From Thermomucor indicae-seudaticae (lineage: Eukaryota > Mucoromycota > Mucoromycetes > Mucorales > Lichtheimiaceae), in the NCBI GenBank assembly GCA_000787465.1, contig JSYX01000230.1:1-11407 (forward strand): a stretch of DNA of 11,407 nt. The letters run 5' to 3'. Each line of letters opens with the position of its first letter. The stretch's first letter is position 1. Positions 1-6,670 of this stretch are shown here, one piece after another. Position numbers and translations under genes: made by a program. Under the pieces are notes generated by a model, which made no database searches, had not been told where the DNA came from, and worked only from the letters and a program-made list of their open reading frames with translations.

Positions 1-640
1 AGAAGATGTCAGGATACGACAGACCTACCTTCGGATGATCTTTGGCGGCAGCCGAACCTCAACGGTGCAACCACTTCCACGTATCAGTGGCCTGCCCATG
101 ATACACGAACGTATCCTCACCTGGGGAGCTAAATTCCTCCGCTTTGCCCACCATGTGCCCAACGATGCACTCCTGAGTCATCTACGCCCTTGCCTGCAGG
201 AACCCTAGGTCTTTATGGCGACGCCTACACGAAAACCCAATTTGGACGTCCCTTCCAGGACCTCGGGAACAGAGTAGCGAAATGGAGTTGAGGAAAGCCA
301 TCTGCAGCTTTCGTTTAAGTCGCCTTACAGACCTGCAAGCTAGCAATTCCTTCGTCGCGGCATGCCGCCACAGCTTGTCCCCAGACCTGATCCTCTTTCT
401 GCCCATGCGTAGTATCGAACGCAGCCGACTCCTTCATTGGCGTCGTGGCTGGCTACCCAGTAATTGCCGCTGTGGCCAATTAGCCACGAGACCGCACATC
501 CAACAATGTCTTAGAGCACGTGAACGCGACCTATCTCTTTCCTCCCCCCATCGACCATGTCATGAATCAATTACCAAGCAAGCCACCACGCGCAATGCAG
601 CGTAGGAGATACGATACACGGGCGACGTTTCGATAGGGTC
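1..640 (+). pseudogene. LINE (non-LTR retrotransposon) relic, 3' end of the reverse-transcriptase ORF
   Basis: This is the decayed C-terminal part of a non-LTR reverse transcriptase, cut by the left window edge. From base 2 one frame reads RMIFGGSRTSTVQPLPRISG, then MIHERILTWGAKFLRF and DALLSHLRP. That is the region after the RT domain in fungal LINEs, where a run about early meetings of 'ERI.I..AKFL' and 'DALLS.L.P' recurs. It stops at a TAG (206-208). A second frame (282-605) continues with LILFLPMRSIERSRLLHWRR, then GWLPSNCRCG and HIQQC: the arginine-rich RSRLxxWRxGWLP block followed by a C-x-C...H-x4-C zinc knuckle. Around 548 the match shifts frame again (PPIDHVMNQLPSKPP). A stop plus at least two frame changes show it is dead. 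The match is to family style from memory; confidence in 'LINE' is good, in the exact clade modest. Confidence 0.72.
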
Positions 641-1412
641 ATTGACGAAAAATTGCGATCGTCGTATCAAGTGAGCATACGCCTGGAGAAAGCAAATCCG
701 GGATTGCCCAGGTCAATCGGTATATCGAGAACATCGATTTATCAAATATCGATATATCGCGGGGGTACTGTACTGGTTACGATTGTGGCCCGAATTATCA
801 TTATTACTGGAAGAAATAGATAGGTTAGCCCACCCCGCCCTGAATGGAATCTGCCGCCTCTACCACCACGGGAACAATCACCGTTTCTCCAATGGCTTCC
901 CGGACGCTAACACCACTGAAATATTCCTTTTTCCCCTAGTCACATGGTTTTTTTAGTTCGTCCTTCCTCTTATTTAGCTTCATGTACATATGCACTCAGG
1001 GTTGGGCAATAAGCCCGATAAGGCGGGTGCCCAAAAAGACCAAATAAAGGAAATCTTCCATCGCAAATTCACATGCAAAAACCAGGAACTCCCTTGTAAA
1101 ACGACTGCTCTATAAACGATCCCTTCATATAAAAGTTAGACACGCATTTTGATTTGATGTGACGCGTAGATATGCATTCTTATTATGAGCTTCCCCCGCC
1201 CGGGCGAAGATGCCAGGCAGACCGAGCAATTTCATCTTATAGCTTTGCGCTTGAAGTATGGGTTCAGCCGAGTCTATGAGGATTTCGACATCCAGCGCCC
1301 AGTCACCTAAAGAACAGACTGGCCCTGGCACTGCGCAGTTGCGCCAGAAAGCCAAAATCCTGGGTTACAAACAAGTACGTATTCCGTAACTGAAAATCTT
1401 TTTCTTGTACAC
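641..1412. other. Spacer upstream of the MRH4-like gene
   Basis: No gene is convincing here. The left part (to about 780) may still be LINE tail. Bases 720-760 are rich in ATCGAT/TATCGA words and include the 10-bp palindrome CGATATATCG (750-759). A TATAAA word lies at 1111-1116, about 300 bases before the helicase ATG, which is too far to call a core promoter with confidence. The helicase promoter must lie in this stretch, but I cannot place it. Short open frames on the minus strand (1125-1355) show no recognisable domain. Confidence 0.4.
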
Positions 1413-2879
1413 ATGTTTCGCAGCCGTTTCGGAGCAGCGGTATCCTCCATTATCAGCCTGCGTGCTTCATTTTCGACCAGTGCCGTTGCAGCTTCTAGGC
1501 GCGCACAACTTCGGAAACCCAACTATTCGAGTCTCACGAAGCATTTAAAGCCTGATGGGTTGAATGGCCGGGAGCGGCGCGATCTGCTCCGTGCCAAGCT
1601 CAAAAGCAGCAGTGGATCAAAGCGTAATGTGTATGTTCCGGTCAAGCATCGTTTGGAACCGATTCCGTCCGTGCAGAGTTTGGCCGCTGAAGCTTCGGGT
1701 ATCAAGACGTTTGACGATCTCGGATTGTCACCGTCTGTGGTGGCTGCCGTCCATCAAGGTCATTTAAAGCACATTGAGAATCCTCGACCGACCGAGATTC
1801 AGGCCCTGACGATCCCGCGACTGCTGAAGCATACGAGCGTTCTGTGTGCAGCCGAAACCGGTTCGGGCAAGACGCTGGCATACCTTTTGCCGATCATTGA
1901 TCGTTTGAAAAGGGAAGAAGAAGACGGGCGTGTGCAGCGTAAGTCAGGTCGGCCGCGAGCGGTTGTGTTGGTCCCTACACGAGAATTGGTTGTGCAGGTG
2001 TGCGCAACGTGCAAGTCCTTGGCGCACGTAGCCAAGTTCCGTGCATTAGCTGTGGATGGAAGGACCGCCCGGAGTCAGTACGCGAGAGCGATGCAAGATC
2101 CCGTGGATGTGTTGGTCACGACTCCTACAACACTAGTGCAGCTGATGACGAAAGCAGGCTTGGCTGTGGGGGATGTCCGGCATCTGGTGATTGACGAAGC
2201 AGACTCGTTATTTGATGCGGGATGGGGTGACGATATCACACGGATTTTGGACGTGATGCAGGGAAAGAAGGGAGGCGTGCATGTTACTGTTGTATCGGCC
2301 ACGCTGCCAAAATCGGTCCATAGCGCTTTGAAAATTCGGTTTGGTGACGAGATGCTCAAGATCACAACGCCTTCGCTGCACCGGGCGTTACCAAATTTGA
2401 AGCAATCGTTTATCGATCTGGAGCGGTTCAACGGCAATCGACAGTTGGCATTACTTGAAGTCTTGAAGAAGAACAAAAAAGATCAAAAGACGCTTGTGTT
2501 CTGCAATACGAAAAAGTCTGCAGAGCTTCTGCAGAAATGGTTAACGACCAAAGATTTGCCTGTGTTGGCGCTCAGCAAGGACGTGGATAGGAAGCGAGTA
2601 TTGGATCTGTTTTCCGGTCGAGTGGTTGATGAAGCAGACGGTACGAATCATGATATCCTCATCAGCACTGATATTGCATCGCGCGGGCTTGACACCACAT
2701 TCGTGGACCATGTTGTATTGTACGATTTTCCGGATAATGCTATTGATTATCTGCATCGTGTGGGAAGGACAGCTCGAGCAGGACGTACCGGAAAGGCTAC
2801 ATCCTTGATTGGACGGAAACAGCAGATGCTTGCGGACCGTATCCGTCGCGCTATCCGTGAAGGCACCGTCCTGACGTAG
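1413..2879 (+). CDS. MRH4: Mitochondrial DEAD-box ATP-dependent RNA helicase, Mrh4/DDX28 type
   Basis: A complete, intronless 488-residue DEAD-box helicase. All core motifs are visible: Q motif with F100 and PTEIQ (126-130); motif I AAETGSGKT (146-154); Ia PTREL (188-192); Ib-like TTPTT (236-240), where most family members have TPGR; II DEAD (261-264); III SAT (295-297); IV LVFCNT (361-366); V STDIASRGLD (418-427); VI HRVGRTARAG (448-457). The first 35 or so residues (MFRSRFGAAVSSIISLRASF onward) are rich in Arg, Ser and Ala with no acidic residue, as in a mitochondrial import presequence. Presequence, basic linker and minimal C-terminal tail fit yeast Mrh4, which helps late assembly of the large mitochondrial ribosomal subunit, and its animal counterpart DDX28. 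DEAD-box membership is certain; the Mrh4 assignment rests on the presequence, motif variants and overall length. The ATG at 1413 is chosen because it supplies the presequence. Confidence 0.9.
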   Translation: MFRSRFGAAVSSIISLRASFSTSAVAASRRAQLRKPNYSSLTKHLKPDGLNGRERRDLLRAKLKSSSGSKRNVYVPVKHRLEPIPSVQSLAAEASGIKTFDDLGLSPSVVAAVHQGHLKHIENPRPTEIQALTIPRLLKHTSVLCAAETGSGKTLAYLLPIIDRLKREEEDGRVQRKSGRPRAVVLVPTRELVVQVCATCKSLAHVAKFRALAVDGRTARSQYARAMQDPVDVLVTTPTTLVQLMTKAGLAVGDVRHLVIDEADSLFDAGWGDDITRILDVMQGKKGGVHVTVVSATLPKSVHSALKIRFGDEMLKITTPSLHRALPNLKQSFIDLERFNGNRQLALLEVLKKNKKDQKTLVFCNTKKSAELLQKWLTTKDLPVLALSKDVDRKRVLDLFSGRVVDEADGTNHDILISTDIASRGLDTTFVDHVVLYDFPDNAIDYLHRVGRTARAGRTGKATSLIGRKQQMLADRIRRAIREGTVLT

Positions 2880-3449
2880 ACATGTCCATATACCCCGCAT
2901 TCCTAATTGTAAATAGTCCATAGAAAATTAGACTTGCTTTTGTCATGTATCTCGGCAGATATATACACGTATATATGTACGTATCTACACGGTCAGTTGA
3001 AACTTGGGCAGGATTAGGCACAACAGTGCTTGGTTCCACAGATTGTATTGGATATGGTGCAAGTCACCTATAAGGGTCACTAACCAGTGACCAACTTTGA
3101 AGCCCCATGACAGAGTCTTGCGAACACTAAAACTACTGTCTGGTGGCTCCAGACAAGGTTTTGCAAAAGCCAACCATGGTACCTAGATCGAAAGCTTCTA
3201 GAGCAGCAAAGAAAGGGTAGGCGAGACGAAGAGGACTTGGAAAGGGGCAATACTCGAACAGTTGAGCCAAGCAATCGGAGGAAGTTGCACCATCTCACAG
3301 TAATGCGATTGCAATGCAGAGTCCGAAAGGGAGGAAATAAGCAGCGAAGAAAAGGCGGATAATGCTGATGAAATGCAGCATCAGTTTTATGACGAATCAG
3401 CTGCTGCAGTGAATCTTGGCAACTGTCAACGATTTGCAATGGGTGCCCG
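2880..3449. other. 3' flank of the helicase gene and spacer
   Basis: No supportable gene. Bases 2880-2960 would hold the helicase 3' UTR. At 2959-2984 there is an uninterrupted alternating purine-pyrimidine tract. At 3075-3092 there is a hairpin: GGTCACT, four bases, AGTGACC. From about 3176 to 3440 the plus strand has Lys/Arg/Glu-rich stretches split among frames (for example MVPRSKASRAAKKG then a stop at 3218), which could be the worn 5' part of the downstream transposon gene, but I cannot match it to a family. Confidence 0.35.
2959..2984. repeat. 26-bp alternating purine-pyrimidine tract
   Basis: Every step from 2959 to 2984 alternates purine and pyrimidine (mostly TA, with CA, CG and GT steps). 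It contains the inverted repeat ACGTA/TACGT around a 6-base loop (2968-2983). Such tracts can form Z-DNA or small cruciforms. It sits about 80 bases past the helicase stop codon, so it may lie in or near the 3' UTR. Confidence 0.6.
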
Positions 3450-3644
3450 GTGCTGATAAGAGAGGTCTATGCTGGCCGTACAGGGACACGCAAGACCAAG
3501 AAGGCGGCAGCTGTCGGTTGCCTTCGCATTGACACAGTGTTTAGGGCGATTAGCGAGGGTGAAAAACCGCGCCAGCACATGCTTGACTCCATCGAGAAGG
3601 TCAAAGAGCTCCACAAAGATGAGAAAAGGCGTATTCTGCTTTGA
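3450..3644 (+). pseudogene. Coding-like fragment, possibly the N-terminal part of the Fanzor-like relic
   Basis: An open stretch with balanced, coding-like codon use reading LIREVYAGRTGTRKTKKAAA, later EGEKPRQHMLDSIEKVKEL, then RRILL and a TGA. It has no good ATG start and no partner frame after the stop. The predicted product is basic and helical. It lies on the same strand and about 190 bases upstream of the recognisable Fanzor-like C-terminal part, so it may be the same gene's N-terminal half. I do not recognise a domain; the link rests on position and strand only. Confidence 0.3.
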
Positions 3645-3835
3645 CCAAAGCTCGAACCATTCTGTGACGCCAAAAGACGCCTTCGGAATGAACCTAAATG
3701 TCCGCGGGGGGGATCAAGACAAACGCGTGTCAGGTGTCTGACAGATGGTCTCACGGAGAAGGAAAGTTACGGTGAAATAGGACCTCGTCTTTTATACTGT
3801 ACTGTCAAGCTTAAACTTGAGATCCTTAGAGAGTC

Positions 3836-4285
3836 GAAGTGGCGACCGTCAGCGTACCGGAATGCTCCTTTGATAGCATTAGGAGATCCGCTGATAGTAG
3901 ACGTGGAACGCTGCCAAATGTTGTTCGTCGGTTAAGAGGAGGGAGTTCAATACATCAAAAGTGAGTGTCATGCTGTTACGTATTAGAGAGCGAGGTCGTA
4001 GCTTATTCTTGGCTGTTTATCTGCAGGTTTGCAAAAGCTAAAGTCAGTTTCAGATGGATCGCTCCATAGTGTCACAGACTGAAAAACTGCCACGCACTAT
4101 GGCAGCGTGAACTAAATGCTGCTGGGAATATGCACTTTATAGCTACTGAAATCATTGCCGGCAATGGATTGGCCGAGCGCCTTTTTGTCCTCGTAGTAAA
4201 AACGAGTGAAGTTTTAAGTGATGTATTGCTTGCTTTTCCTTTTGGCGACGTACTAAAAGTGGACCCGCACGATAGCACACATTAG
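3836..4285 (+). pseudogene. Decayed Fanzor/TnpB-like nuclease, RuvC and zinc-ribbon end, with an intron
   Basis: Pieces in different frames line up in the order expected for the C-terminal half of a eukaryotic TnpB homologue (Fanzor). First SKWRPSAYRNAPLIALGDPL (about 3834-3893), resembling the strand around the RuvC-II position; then EFNTSK (3943-3960), like the DEFxTSKxC motif that leads into the zinc ribbon; then a 66-bp intron (3961-4026, GTGAGT...CTGCAG); then VCK, KLKSVSDGSLHSVTD, and in another frame KNCHALWQRELNAAGNMHFIA (4082-4144). The last piece carries the zinc-ribbon 'C-x2-C' remainder and the RuvC-III R-D/E-x-N-A-A-x-N-M motif, with E in place of D. Near 4081 the lack of one base explains both the frame change and the lost first Cys. 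Stops at 4067 and in the upstream pieces show it is not expressed as one protein. The family call is from motif order remembered for Mucoromycota elements. Confidence 0.55.
3961..4026 (+). other. Candidate spliceosomal intron inside the Fanzor-like relic
   Basis: Donor AAAA|GTGAGT and acceptor TATCTGCAG|GTTTGC enclose 66 bp that interrupt the motif EFNTSK|VC. The homologous motif in intact family members runs straight from TSK to xC, so removing the segment restores it. Length and splice words match the proven-by-alignment introns of RPP1 and the transporter gene in this window. Confidence 0.5.
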
Positions 4286-4289
4286 GCAG

Positions 4290-4917
4290 GTTTAAGATGA
4301 CGGGAAGGGCAATACTGTGGTGACACGATTCTGTCAAGGTCTAGAATTCTGTCGATCTGTTGCCATTGTTTCGTTTTATGATACGCCGTGTAATCTTGCA
4401 CAACACAAAGGTGCAGAAGGGTTCACGTCCCCACTGTCTCAATTGCCAGATTCGGTTACTCTGGTTCGAGTTCGTGTTCCCGGCAGATTTGAGTTTCTGG
4501 GAAATGAAAAACAAAGTTTGCAGCACCGCGTTTTTTTTCCTGTCGACAGGGAAAGCCATATTTATTTGTATAGAGAGAAAAGGAGAGAGAGAAAAAATGG
4601 TGAGCAAACGAGCAAAAAAAGTATTAGAAAAAGAAATCTGCTTTTCCGACATATGAATTAGAGACCGACAAAAAAGGAAGAAAAACATACAAAAGCTTAC
4701 AAGAAACGAGAATTATAGACACACAAGAGGCGATACGGACAAAGATTATATAAAAAAGGACTGGAATTAAGGGAGGGTTTCTGAAAGAAAAAGGATTGGA
4801 AGGGCTGGTTTCATCATCCAAAAGGAAGTAGTAGTAGTAGCGAGCAGTAATATCGTTTTTGAATGCAGAAAAAAATATACAATGCAGAAAAAAAAAGAAA
4901 AAAGAGAGGAAAAAGAT
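4290..4917. other. A- and purine-rich spacer with simple repeats
   Basis: No gene is supported; open frames on both strands overlap each other and translate to low-complexity Lys/Arg/Phe. From about 4540 the plus strand is strongly purine-rich with many A runs. Simple repeats include GTAGTAGTAGTAG (4828-4840) and a direct repeat of AATGCAGAAAAAAA (from 4862 and again from 4881). On the minus strand this is the T- and CT-rich region after the stop of the small Ser-rich gene, so part of it is probably that gene's 3' UTR and terminator region. Confidence 0.45.
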
Positions 4918-5193
4918 CTATTGCGCCGTTACTTCAGACGAAACAGAGGGTTCATTGTCGAGGCTGGGAAATGACACGTAGTCGTCCTTGAAAGACCAGC
5001 AATCCTTCTCGACATGCCAGTCCAAGGTGCGCAGTGAACAAAACGAAGCTGAAGAACTTGACGACGGCGACCGAACCATATTAGTCGGCTTGTTGTCTTC
5101 TTGCTGTTCCTCGGATTGGTGGCAGGTCGCGGTAGTAGAATTGCTGCTGTCAGGCTGTTTTTGCGCCACATCGACCAAGAACCGTAGCATCAT
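4918..5193 (-). CDS. Small Ser-rich protein of unknown function
   Basis: I do not recognise this 91-residue product. It starts MMLRFLVDVAQKQPDSS (the second Met at 5190 is an equally possible start), has a Ser/Thr/Gln/Glu-rich middle (residues 16-36), a serine run SPSSSSSAS (42-50) and a more conserved-looking, aromatic and acidic end: TLDWHVEKDCWSFKDD then YVSFPSLDN (57-80). No membrane segment or signal peptide is clear. A TATAAATA box at 5356-5363 on the same strand, a CT-rich leader and a ...ACAG|AATG start context support a real transcript. The pyrimidine-rich sequence after the stop fits a 3' UTR. It could also be a last exon, since an acceptor-like CGTTACAG directly precedes the ATG. 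Probably lineage-restricted. Confidence 0.5.
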   Translation of the reverse strand: MMLRFLVDVAQKQPDSSNSTTATCHQSEEQQEDNKPTNMVRSPSSSSSASFCSLRTLDWHVEKDCWSFKDDYVSFPSLDNEPSVSSEVTAQ

Positions 5194-5789
5194 TCTGTAA
5201 CGATCGTAACAACGCGTTGATCTTCTTTTTTTCTTTTGTTTGTATATATATAATTTTTTTGCGATAGAATTAAAAAAAGAAATAGGAGAGAGAGTGAGAT
5301 ACAGATGATGACCTTTTTCTCAATAGAATTGGGTCTGACCGCCTGTATCAACGTTTATTTATACCTTCAAAGTTGGGGAGTAAAAGGGATTCATTGTGTC
5401 CATTGAGCGGAAAATCAAAAAAGTGATCCAGCATGTGTTGTTTCTATGTGTGGGTCGATCGTTTTTGTATGGAAGCGGGACGAAAAGTGTTAAAAAAGGT
5501 GTCGAGACCCTCTCTGTGTCCATGGTACCACAGTCCCATTGTTGACCCTTAACGCACTGTGTGTGTGGGGGGGAGGTGCACAGCCGATCGCCGCCTTTTT
5601 TTTTCGGAGTCATTTTATTTATAGACCACTTTTTTATAGATCAACACGAGCTCAACTATCCTTTTTTTCTGCCTTCTTTTTAAAGTGCAAAAAGTGGCAT
5701 GTTCGCTATGGCAACACATGTCGGTTTGACTTTTGAATCCCTCTTGTCTCGGACTTTCTGTTGATCCAGAAAGAACATGCTATTAAAAA
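5194..5789. other. Spacer: 3' flank of the acidic gene and promoter/leader of the small gene
   Basis: On the minus strand this stretch runs from the end of the acidic protein gene to the start of the small Ser-rich gene. It holds three TATA-like words (5356-5363 and 5616-5623, both TATAAATA, and TATAAAAA near 5632-5639), CT-rich tracts (5281-5300) and a TA repeat (5243-5252). An 84-codon minus-strand open frame (5359-5613) begins directly on the middle TATA word and ends on the lower one, so it is unlikely to be a gene. Confidence 0.45.
5356..5363 (-). promoter_or_regulatory. TATA box for the small Ser-rich gene
   Basis: TATAAATA on the minus strand, about 165 bases before the ATG at 5193. 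It is followed by a CT-rich stretch (5281-5300), a usual feature near fungal transcription starts. The preceding base context GAAG|GTATAAAT could alternatively be read as an intron donor paired with CGTTACAG just before the ATG, which would make a 171-bp 5'-UTR intron. I favour the TATA box because the intron would be long for this genome. Confidence 0.4.
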
Positions 5790-6362
5790 TCACTCCAGAA
5801 AACTGTAAATGACTTCGATGGGTACGGATGAACCACCACCATTGGTCTCCTCCGAGCTCGTGCGCTTTTTTCTGTGCCGTTTCTGTCGAGTGGGTGACCT
5901 TCTCCGCTTCCCCGAAATAGCTTCCCGGAAGTTGGACATCCCTTCTTCATCCTGGCTCTCTATCTCTTCAATATCGGCCTCCTCCGCCGAGACGATAATC
6001 GATGTCATTGGGTCGTACATTATTTCATCCTCCTCATCGTCCAGAAGCTCGATCCATGAATTCCTTGACAGTGACGGAAACCAATGCTCTTGTATCCACT
6101 CAAGGTCTTCGTCATAATCCTCCTCCTCTTCTTCTTCTTCGTCTTCTGTTCCAGCACTGCTGAGAATCTCATACTCACTTGTCGGCATCTTCAACATGCT
6201 CGGTGACAGATCGGGCGCAGTCGCAGGATGTTCACCTGTCAAAAGAGCATTCGCTTCCATGTCGTCCAACTCCCGCACAATCACTGTGCTTTGAAATGTA
6301 CTTGTTGTCTCGTCATCCTCTTCAACGTACTCGCTATGACTGTGGAAGGCGTAATGGCTCAT
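5790..6362 (-). CDS. Acidic, probably nuclear protein of unknown function
   Basis: A 190-residue product that I cannot place in a family. Order of features: Ser/Thr/acidic N-terminal part beginning MSHYAFHSHSEYVEEDDETT; a Glu/Asp run EDEEEEEEEDYDED (73-86); a Trp-containing segment EWIQEHWFPSLSRNSWIELL (88-107) that is the most domain-like part; a second acidic part (109-141); then a strongly basic patch KRRRSPTRQKRHRKKR (152-167), a good bipartite nuclear localisation signal; and a hydrophobic tail VPIEVIYSFLE. The frame stays open to an ATG at 6527, but a TATATAT word at 6532-6538 lies right beside that ATG. A start site some 30 or more bases downstream of the TATA would skip it, so 6362 is the better start. 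Acidic plus basic blocks suggest a chromatin or nucleolar role; this is inference only. Confidence 0.6.
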   Translation of the reverse strand: MSHYAFHSHSEYVEEDDETTSTFQSTVIVRELDDMEANALLTGEHPATAPDLSPSMLKMPTSEYEILSSAGTEDEEEEEEEDYDEDLEWIQEHWFPSLSRNSWIELLDDEEDEIMYDPMTSIIVSAEEADIEEIESQDEEGMSNFREAISGKRRRSPTRQKRHRKKRTSSEETNGGGSSVPIEVIYSFLE

Positions 6363-6670
6363 TGGGTTTTCGAAATGGAGCACGAGAGAGAAAGAATTTT
6401 CTTTTTTCTTTTCGCATGAATTTTCTTGACTGCTCAACACCGCGGTTGGAGTTAGTGGCGACCATTGAATTTTCAGTCTAAGGACTGGTGAATGTTGTAT
6501 CAAATCGATCTCACTAAAAAGTTGCACATGATATATATGCTATCAAGCGTCATACTCGACGATAGAATACAAAGTGATTTGATAAGGGTCGGACGATCAC
6601 CCAGCGCCACGATAGTGGTTGAAGAGGGAGTCCATTAGGTACCAGATTTATTATAGAACTGGCACGATTA
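6363..6670. promoter_or_regulatory. Promoter and leader of the acidic protein gene
   Basis: A stretch of 308 bases between the RPP1 stop and the acidic gene on the minus strand. It contains TATATAT at 6532-6538 (minus), and a leader of up to about 140 bases that is purine-rich in AAAGAAAAAAGAAAA and then pyrimidine-rich just before the ATG. The part next to 6671 would be the RPP1 3' UTR. No other gene is visible. Confidence 0.4.

Noticed and set aside
1111..1116. TATAAA as the MRH4 TATA box
   Set aside because: About 300 bases from the ATG with no supporting start-site signal.
3080..3439. 119-codon minus-strand open frame
   Set aside because: Leu/Ser/Arg/Cys-rich translation typical of antisense frames, no domain, opposite to coding-like plus-strand fragments.
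4455..4475. GGTTCGAGTT word resembling a tRNA T-loop
   Set aside because: The flanking bases do not form a T-stem and no D-arm, anticodon arm or acceptor stem can be built around it.
4317..4688. Overlapping open frames of 98-115 codons on both strands
   Set aside because: They mutually overlap, run into purine-rich low-complexity sequence and show no family features.
4540..4920. CRISPR-like or satellite array in the purine-rich region
   Set aside because: The repeats are simple A- and GA-rich runs without regular repeat-spacer spacing.
5359..5613. 84-codon minus-strand open frame
   Set aside because: It begins directly on a TATA-like word and ends on another, has no domain, and overlaps the presumed leader of the small Ser-rich gene.
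6363..6527. 55-residue N-terminal extension of the acidic protein
   Set aside because: The upstream ATG lies 5 bases from the TATATAT word, so transcripts would most likely begin after it; the extension also has a different, non-acidic character.
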